From: Thelephora terrestris
Taxonomy: Eukaryota; Basidiomycota; Agaricomycetes; Thelephorales; Thelephoraceae
Assembly: GCA_015956445.1 (NCBI GenBank)
Contig: WIUZ02000042.1
Span: 1 to 35,049 of the forward strand
DNA: 35,049 nucleotides
Direction: 5' to 3'
This document shows positions 30,092-35,049 of this stretch, one piece after another. Below the pieces are notes generated by a model, which was not told the DNA's origin, did no database searches, and worked only from the letters and a program-made list of their open reading frames with translations. The position numbers were made by a program, and so were the translations under genes. Position 1 is the first letter of the stretch, and every line of letters starts with the position of its first letter.

Positions 30092-32028
30092 GATTATGCG
30101 GCTGCGGCGTGACGACGGATTTGGGCGGTACACACGGAGGCCAAGGGTAGGGATGCAGGATTATCCACATGACATACATACAGAGAATGTGGGACTGACA
30201 AGAGGGGCGAAAGGTGGGTTGCGGCGGAGAACCCGCGACGTTCTTGTCAGTTTATCAATGACGAAGGATGAGAGCGGAGAGAAAAAACCAATGTATTCGT
30301 TGACGACTGACAAAAGGGAAGCGGAGCGGAATGCTGTACAGGGAATGGTGAAACTAATTGGGATTATCCTTAAAATTTGGGATGTATCGGCCTGATGATG
30401 GGGCTGGGTCGTGCGGCGTCCCTGAGCGTAAGAGGAAGCTGGGATCTCCGATGGGTGTCAGTCACCGGAGGCATTCGGAAAGCCGGTCCCGTCGTTGGAT
30501 GGTTGGCTGCAAGCCGAGTGAGCTGCTCCTACGCAGCGGGAAAGGGAGCACGTTTGGGCGCAAGTGCGCTGTTACAATGATAAGAAACGAGGGGATGAAG
30601 GAGGGATGCTGGGAAGGGAGGGAGGAGGACGAGCTAACAAAAACCTCTTGGCCTTTCTTATCAGTCGATGGACGATAAACATAATTGAATGTGAACTCAA
30701 GTACTCACCGGTTGACTGATAACTCGTGACGATCAATAATCAATATCGATAGGATGAGGCCACCGGTACCGAGAATCGCAGAAGATCCCATCGGCCAGAA
30801 AGTGTGGCTGAACACGTGGGGATGGGACGCGCAATCGTCGGTGGAAATGCGGGACAGGGAGAGAATCAGGAAATCGAGTTACCTGAAAAACAGACGTTGT
30901 GACTGAGGAGTCGGGGAGGGGAAAGGGATTGAGGGGACGGCCCTCTCGCTGGCCAGTAAACGGGCAAATATCTAGGTCGTTCGCTCTTGTCCGTGAGTAA
31001 ACGGAGAATGCGAACAATGGTCGCTGGCTGGTTGATAACTCACGAGGGAAACGAGAACCCGTTCGGGAGGACACCAGACCGGGATCGGAGGAGATCGGTC
31101 CGCATGTGTGACCCGGTGGCCCAAACGCGTCGTCGCTGGAAAGAGAAATAGGGAGGATGGAATGGGGAGAGGGATAGGAAGTCGGGATACCTGGTGAAGT
31201 ACTGCTCGTAACTGGCCGACGGATCGCCAAATCGGGATTGCGACCGGCGGGATCCGCGTGCTTGTGTGAGCAGAGTGGGAATGAGGGAGGGACGCAACGA
31301 GGGTTCGGAGTCCAGGAGAGGAAATGAAGGTGCTGGATGGAGGGGAAAGAGGATTCCAACCGGGACAGTTGGCAGCTGCGAGACCGAATGAGGCGATGCG
31401 GAAGAGGGAAGTGAATCCCCACAACGAGCGGCGAGGGGGAAGGGGAGGGACGCGCCGGGTAGTCGATAAACGAGAGAGGCAACAGGAGCGATAAAACGAG
31501 AGGACGCGGGAAGTTCTGATCTGCCAGATCTGTCGCGCGCGGGTCGAAGGGATGAATAGGGATGGATTCCCACGAGCGCAACACATCCGGGATCGCTCCA
31601 AACGTGCCTGGAGGGAGGGGAGGGCAATTGCCCCAATCGAAGGTCGGAGAGCGGCTCATATCAGGACCTGCGAATGGTTTGACACGCGGAGGTGATCGAG
31701 CGACCGCGCAATCAACGGCGAAGCACCAGATTCTCACGAATGCTACGCATTTTTCGTCGGGAATGGTGGTGGGAAGGGTGCGGTAGGACCAGAAAAAGGT
31801 CCTATAAGGGGTAATATAACCCATTTATGGAGGGGATATCCCCACAAGCGCCGCTGCTGGGCAGTGGAACCAACCCCTGGGAGTCCCGAGAGGTGCCACC
31901 CAATATGGTAACTTGATTTTCCCACCGGTCGCAAATCCACTCTCAGTGAGCCCGGTGAATATCCCACTCAAACCATTATCACTGCTGGGGTAACAGTGAT
32001 TTGTCCCCTTTATCACGATATTTTTGAT
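30092..32028 (-). repeat. Right terminal inverted repeat of the KDZ element
   Basis: Inverted copy of 11119-13755 without the nested MITE. The uninterrupted site is visible near 31426-31436, where one TGT stands in place of TGT-MITE-TGT. It contains TTATCAGTC at 30658 and, inverted, at 30714. The 363-codon minus-strand frame at 31824-30733 exists only because the strand is pyrimidine-rich and is not called as a gene. Confidence 0.85.
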
Positions 32029-32034
32029 AATCTC

Positions 32035-33226
32035 AACTACCACAGCTGCTTGTGGGGAACGAAGAGGGAGAACTTAAGTCATGCGCAGAATAAGAGGAAA
32101 ACGATTGATTGTCAGAATCTAAAGTAAGTGCCAAGTCCAAAGAAGTACAAGAGTCCGAAGAAATATTAGTACAGTCAAAAGGGTCGGGAACAAGTCGCGA
32201 AAAGGAACGGGAGGTAGGAGAAGGACCAGGAGGCGAACACTGGGGGCAGACCCCTACTTACCCAGCAGGCAAATTGAGGGTTTTTTGAGAGTTTTACAAC
32301 AATTTACTCAGATTTTACCCAGTGGGTTAATTGTGAACAAATTCAAAACTTACCCACCACTTTGCCCACACTTTGATCAGTGGGTAAGTTTTGAATTTGT
32401 TCTGAACAAGCTCATCAGTTTGCCCATGAGGTACTTCTTTGACAAAACTCTAAGGGTTCTTTCACAAATTGCACCAAATGTGCCCACCACATGCTCTGAG
32501 CCACTCATCAATAATTCTTTCAAAGCTTGCTTGCAACATACTCAGTAACATACCCACCAGGTTTTCTTTGATGTAATCACAACAAACTCTTGATATACTC
32601 AATTTCTTGACAAACTCTCAACAATCCCACTGTGTACATGATTGCACATGTTGTGGGAAAATTTGTGGGTAATTTGTGAAAGAACTCTGGGCAAGTGGCT
32701 CAGATGATGTGGTGGACACATTTTGTGCAATTTGTGAAAGAACTCTTAGAGTTTTGTCAAAGAAGTACCTGATGAGCAAACTGATGAGCTTGTTCAGAAC
32801 AAATTCAAACCTTACCCACTGATCAAAGTGTGGGCAAAGTGGTGGGTAAGTTTTGAATTTGTTCACAATTAACCCACTGGGTAAAATCTGAATAAATTGT
32901 TGTAAAACTCTCAAAAAACCCTCAATTTGCCTGCTGGGTAAGTAGGGGTCTGCCCCCAGTGGAAGGCAAGACATCTGAAGAAAACGAAGGAACAGGGTCG
33001 GGAAAGAAAGGGAGACAAGAGCCGGAAAACGATGCCGATGGTGGTGCATATGAGGCAAGAGGCAACGTGGGAGACATGCATGAAAACTGATTATATGATC
33101 GCTGAGAGGAGGGAGGAGTTCTGCTATCAAGAGCCTGCAGGAAGCCGAAAGATCGCGACGATTCTAGGAGGGGACCAGACGCTTCGCTATGACTGAAACG
33201 TGGTCGGGAGGGGCTCGTAGAATCGC
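32035..33226 (-). pseudogene. Spacer after the protease of the right retroelement, split by a MITE
   Basis: Minus-strand sequence downstream of the protease stop reads as a Ser/Pro-rich frame (SRPRFSHSEASGP... to FSSDVLPS). It continues after the MITE with PPGPSPTSRSFSRLVPD and is lost at the KDZ element border near 32035. In the frame of the protease, AILRAPPDHVSVIAKR follows directly after the TAG at 33227, so that stop is probably a mutation. No reverse transcriptase is reached. Confidence 0.5.
32238..32961. mobile_element. MITE family C (724 bp)
   Basis: The ends are CACTGGGGGCAGACCCCTAC and its inverse, flanked by GAA at 32235-32237 and 32962-32964. The arms of about 280 bp are near-identical inverted repeats. 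It shares with family A a block reading GGTTCTTTCACAA...CTGAGCCACTCAT...TTCTTTCAA (around 32454-32525 here, 609-678 in A), so the two families are related. Non-coding. Confidence 0.92.
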
Positions 33227-34579
33227 CTACAAACGAAAATTTACGGCAGGTCCTCGCGAAGGCTTGGGCGGACGAGGGCTCGTCAAGAAGACGTAAGGAG
33301 TTCCAGTCTTGGGATCTCTGACATGAATCTTGTGAATACCGCCAGCGTGGCTGATATCCATGCAAGATAGGACGTCAAAGAAGGGTCTACCAAGAAGAAC
33401 CTCAAAAGGAGCGTCCTCCACAACCTGGATCTGCAGGAAGACAGTGATCTGTCCTAGAGTGACAGGCTGCTGCTCGACCATCCCAAGGGTCAGAGTAGTA
33501 CCACTGTTCGCAGACTCCATAGCCATCGCCTTGTTGGCAGTGATAGGAGACCGAAGTTTCTCCCAGATATCCTTCCGCATCACGACGATTTGCGCTCCAC
33601 TGTCCAGAATGCACTCAGGTTCGACTCCTGGTGCGAAGGTAGGATAGATGACTCGTAGCAGGAGGGAGGGAGCAGCAGAGGAAGTCGTCGGGTCGTATTT
33701 GTGGACGTCGAGATAAACTGCGGGAGAATCGGGCTCCAAGAAGGAGGTAAGGTAAGAATCCGTAGAATCCTTCGCGATAAGGTTTGCCGCAACCTTTCTC
33801 GTCGAGACCAAGTCCTTGACATGCTTGCGCGCATCCGTCGAGACAGCCAGGATCTCGCGAGCTGAGATCTGGACCTTAGCATCTAGGGCCCTGTCAATGA
33901 CATCGTTGACGTTGACAGAGGACTCGATTGCAGAGTGGTAGCGATGCTTCGAGTCATCGGCAGAAGGTTTGGGGGGCATGTCGAGAGGCTTCATAGGACC
34001 TTGGGGACGAGCGGGAGGATCTACAGGTGCTCCAGGCTTCCCAGCGAGGTGAGGAGGGGTATTCCGACGAGGGAATGGCTTTAGGGGAACTCGCTGGCCG
34101 TGGATATTCGGCTGAGGGGGAGCGGGAGCAGGAGAGGAAGCGGGAGGAGGAGCTGGGGCCTTCTGGCGGGAAGGGAACCCAGTCTTGCGAGGAGGGACCT
34201 CAACGCCATCAAACTGTTCGCGACGAGCCTTCTGAGCTTCGAGAAGAGAGTTTATCTTTGCGTGCATAACCTGGATCTCGTCGTCGATCTCATTGGGCTC
34301 AAAGGAAGAGACCTTTACCTCAAAGGCGTACTCGTCGTTGCTCTCGAAGAAGTGGTCGCAGCGGGCTCGTACTGGTTCCTCTGGGGTTGCGACGTTTCCA
34401 GTCGGCATAGTTGTCGAGACGTTCACGCATGCAACTGCCAGGAACCGTTCGAGGGAGGAATCGACCATCGGGAAGAGTGATCTTGTTATCGCTGTTCCTA
34501 ATGATCTTTCCCTGCTGGAGGTACTGCCCCGACGATGGGACAGACACGGAGGAAGTGGGTCGGGAGCGTTGCAGAACAT
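33227..34579 (-). pseudogene. Gypsy-like gag C-terminus and retropepsin domain, decayed
   Basis: The 450-codon frame holds a proline-rich linker and then a retropepsin-like domain with CILDSGAQIVVMR (catalytic Asp, about 33588-33611) and FEVLLGRPFFDV. Its first codons lie within the zinc knuckle, whose C-MF-C half is in this frame while the H-FLRV-C half is in another. A second shifted segment (34613-34320, YLQQGKIIRN...LPDGRFLPRTVPG) carries the sequence that normally follows the knuckle. The frame then returns. This is the typical order of basidiomycete gypsy gag-protease, but it needs at least two frameshifts and a premature TAG at 33227, so it is not functional. Confidence 0.75.
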
Positions 34580-35049
34580 GCAGTAGCTCTGAGGACGAGG
34601 CTGGGGCTCCCACTGGGGGGGTTTTGTGCTACTCCTCCCGAAGTAGGGTAACCATCCGTCTGGGATACTGCTGCGTCGCGACGGGAGGGGCTGAGTTGCG
34701 CTGATTCTGAGCCAAGAAGGGTGCCCATCATCTTCAGCAGTTCCTCCATCTGTCCATTCTCTCGACCTTGATCTCCGTTCGACCTTATCTCGCTGTCGGG
34801 ATCTCGGGAATCCACAGCAAAGATAGCGGCCCTGTGGAGGTCCTCCAAGCTATAGGCCGTCAGCGGGTCACGAAGCTCGGGCTTCTTTATATCGCGAGCC
34901 TCGCTTCATCAAGGTGCGAATAAACCTGCGGGAAACCCTTTAGGTAGACCGCGGTTCCGCCTAGCGACGTGGAGAGCGAGAGAGACGATCCTGTGCGGTG
35001 AGATACGTCCACAATCGTGGTAAACTTCCGGATAATATGCGCGACTTCG
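34580..35049 (-). pseudogene. Gag capsid part of the right retroelement, truncated by the window edge
   Basis: From the right edge the minus strand reads KFTTIVDVSHRTG and VYLKGFPQ, then in a second frame DPLTAYSLEDLHRAAIFAV. These are pieces I recognise as the mid-gag region of gypsy-like elements. They lie in different frames, so at least one frameshift is present. The N-terminus is outside the window. This part would follow the type of gag start seen at 1-335, so both edge elements belong to the same broad clade. Confidence 0.6.

Larger units (their letters stand above)
11118..32028. mobile_element. About 20.9-kb KDZ transposon with long terminal inverted repeats
   Basis: Two inverted copies of a roughly 2-kb sequence (11119-13755 and 30092-32028) bound a region with a KDZ transposase gene (minus), two further spliced genes and long non-coding stretches. 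The outermost shared words are ATCAAAA (11119-11125; inverse at 32022-32028) and GTGATAAA. Known: KDZ is a large transposase superfamily expanded in Agaricomycetes. Inference: the three genes and both repeats form one mobile unit, since the TTATCAGTC motif recurs only between the repeats. Odd: the flanks are different retroelements in opposite orientation, and no clear target duplication is present apart from a possible TAATC (11113-11117 and 32028-32032). The alternative is two separate elements joined by recombination. Length without the nested MITE is about 20.4 kb. Confidence 0.65.

Noticed and set aside
30733-31824. 363-codon minus-strand open frame in the right terminal repeat
   Set aside because: Two other frames over the same bases are also open for about 200 codons, the composition is Pro/Ser-rich, and the left copy is broken by the MITE. 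It reflects a pyrimidine-rich strand with few stops, not a gene.
11118-32028. A Starship-type giant fungal element or a Helitron
   Set aside because: No tyrosine-recombinase captain gene and no Rep/helicase gene was seen; the transposase is clearly of KDZ type and the ends are long inverted repeats.

Overview
The window reads as a transposon graveyard, with one well-preserved large element, from a mushroom-forming basidiomycete (Agaricomycetes). The evidence is a KDZ-type (Kyakuja-Dileera-Zisupton) transposase with the cysteine-cluster N-terminus common in that class, genes cut by many 48-67 nt GT-AG introns, and Ty3/gypsy-like gag and gag-protease reading frames of basidiomycete style. I see no ordinary host housekeeping gene.

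Layout from left to right. (1) 1-2540: the 5' end of a minus-strand gypsy-like retroelement (gag N-terminus, primer binding site, LTR). Its gag is split by a 781-bp fold-back MITE. (2) About 2541-11115: a plus-strand retroelement with a promoter-bearing LTR, a primer binding site and one very long gag-protease frame. That frame is cut near its C-terminus by a 501-bp MITE. No pol or 3' LTR follows. (3) About 11118-32028: a 20.9-kb DNA element bounded by roughly 2-kb terminal inverted repeats. It contains an apparently intact 10-exon KDZ transposase gene (minus, 17508-21464), a gene ending in an RNase H1-type hybrid-binding domain (minus, 23109-24207), a five-exon gene of unknown function (plus, 25275-28106), and long pyrimidine- or purine-biased non-coding stretches. 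A 9-bp motif, TTATCAGTC, recurs through it. The left repeat carries a second copy of the 501-bp MITE and the right repeat keeps the empty site. (4) About 32035-35049: a decayed minus-strand gypsy-like gag-protease, split by a 724-bp MITE and running off the right edge.

All four MITEs start CACTGGGGGCA, are largely palindromic, and sit between perfect 3-bp target duplications (CAT, AAT, TGT, GAA). They fall into three families that share internal modules. No transposase with CACTG ends is in the window, so their autonomous partner lies elsewhere.

How the parts may work together (inference): the large element looks like a self-mobilising KDZ transposon carrying two or three passenger genes. 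The recurrent TTATCAGTC motif is a candidate binding site for its transposase or a shared promoter site. The sharp change from near-identity to about 88% identity inside the inverted repeats points to recent gene conversion between the two ends. Gene models were built by hand from splice signals and frame continuity. Protein-family assignments rest on recognised motifs, not on a search.
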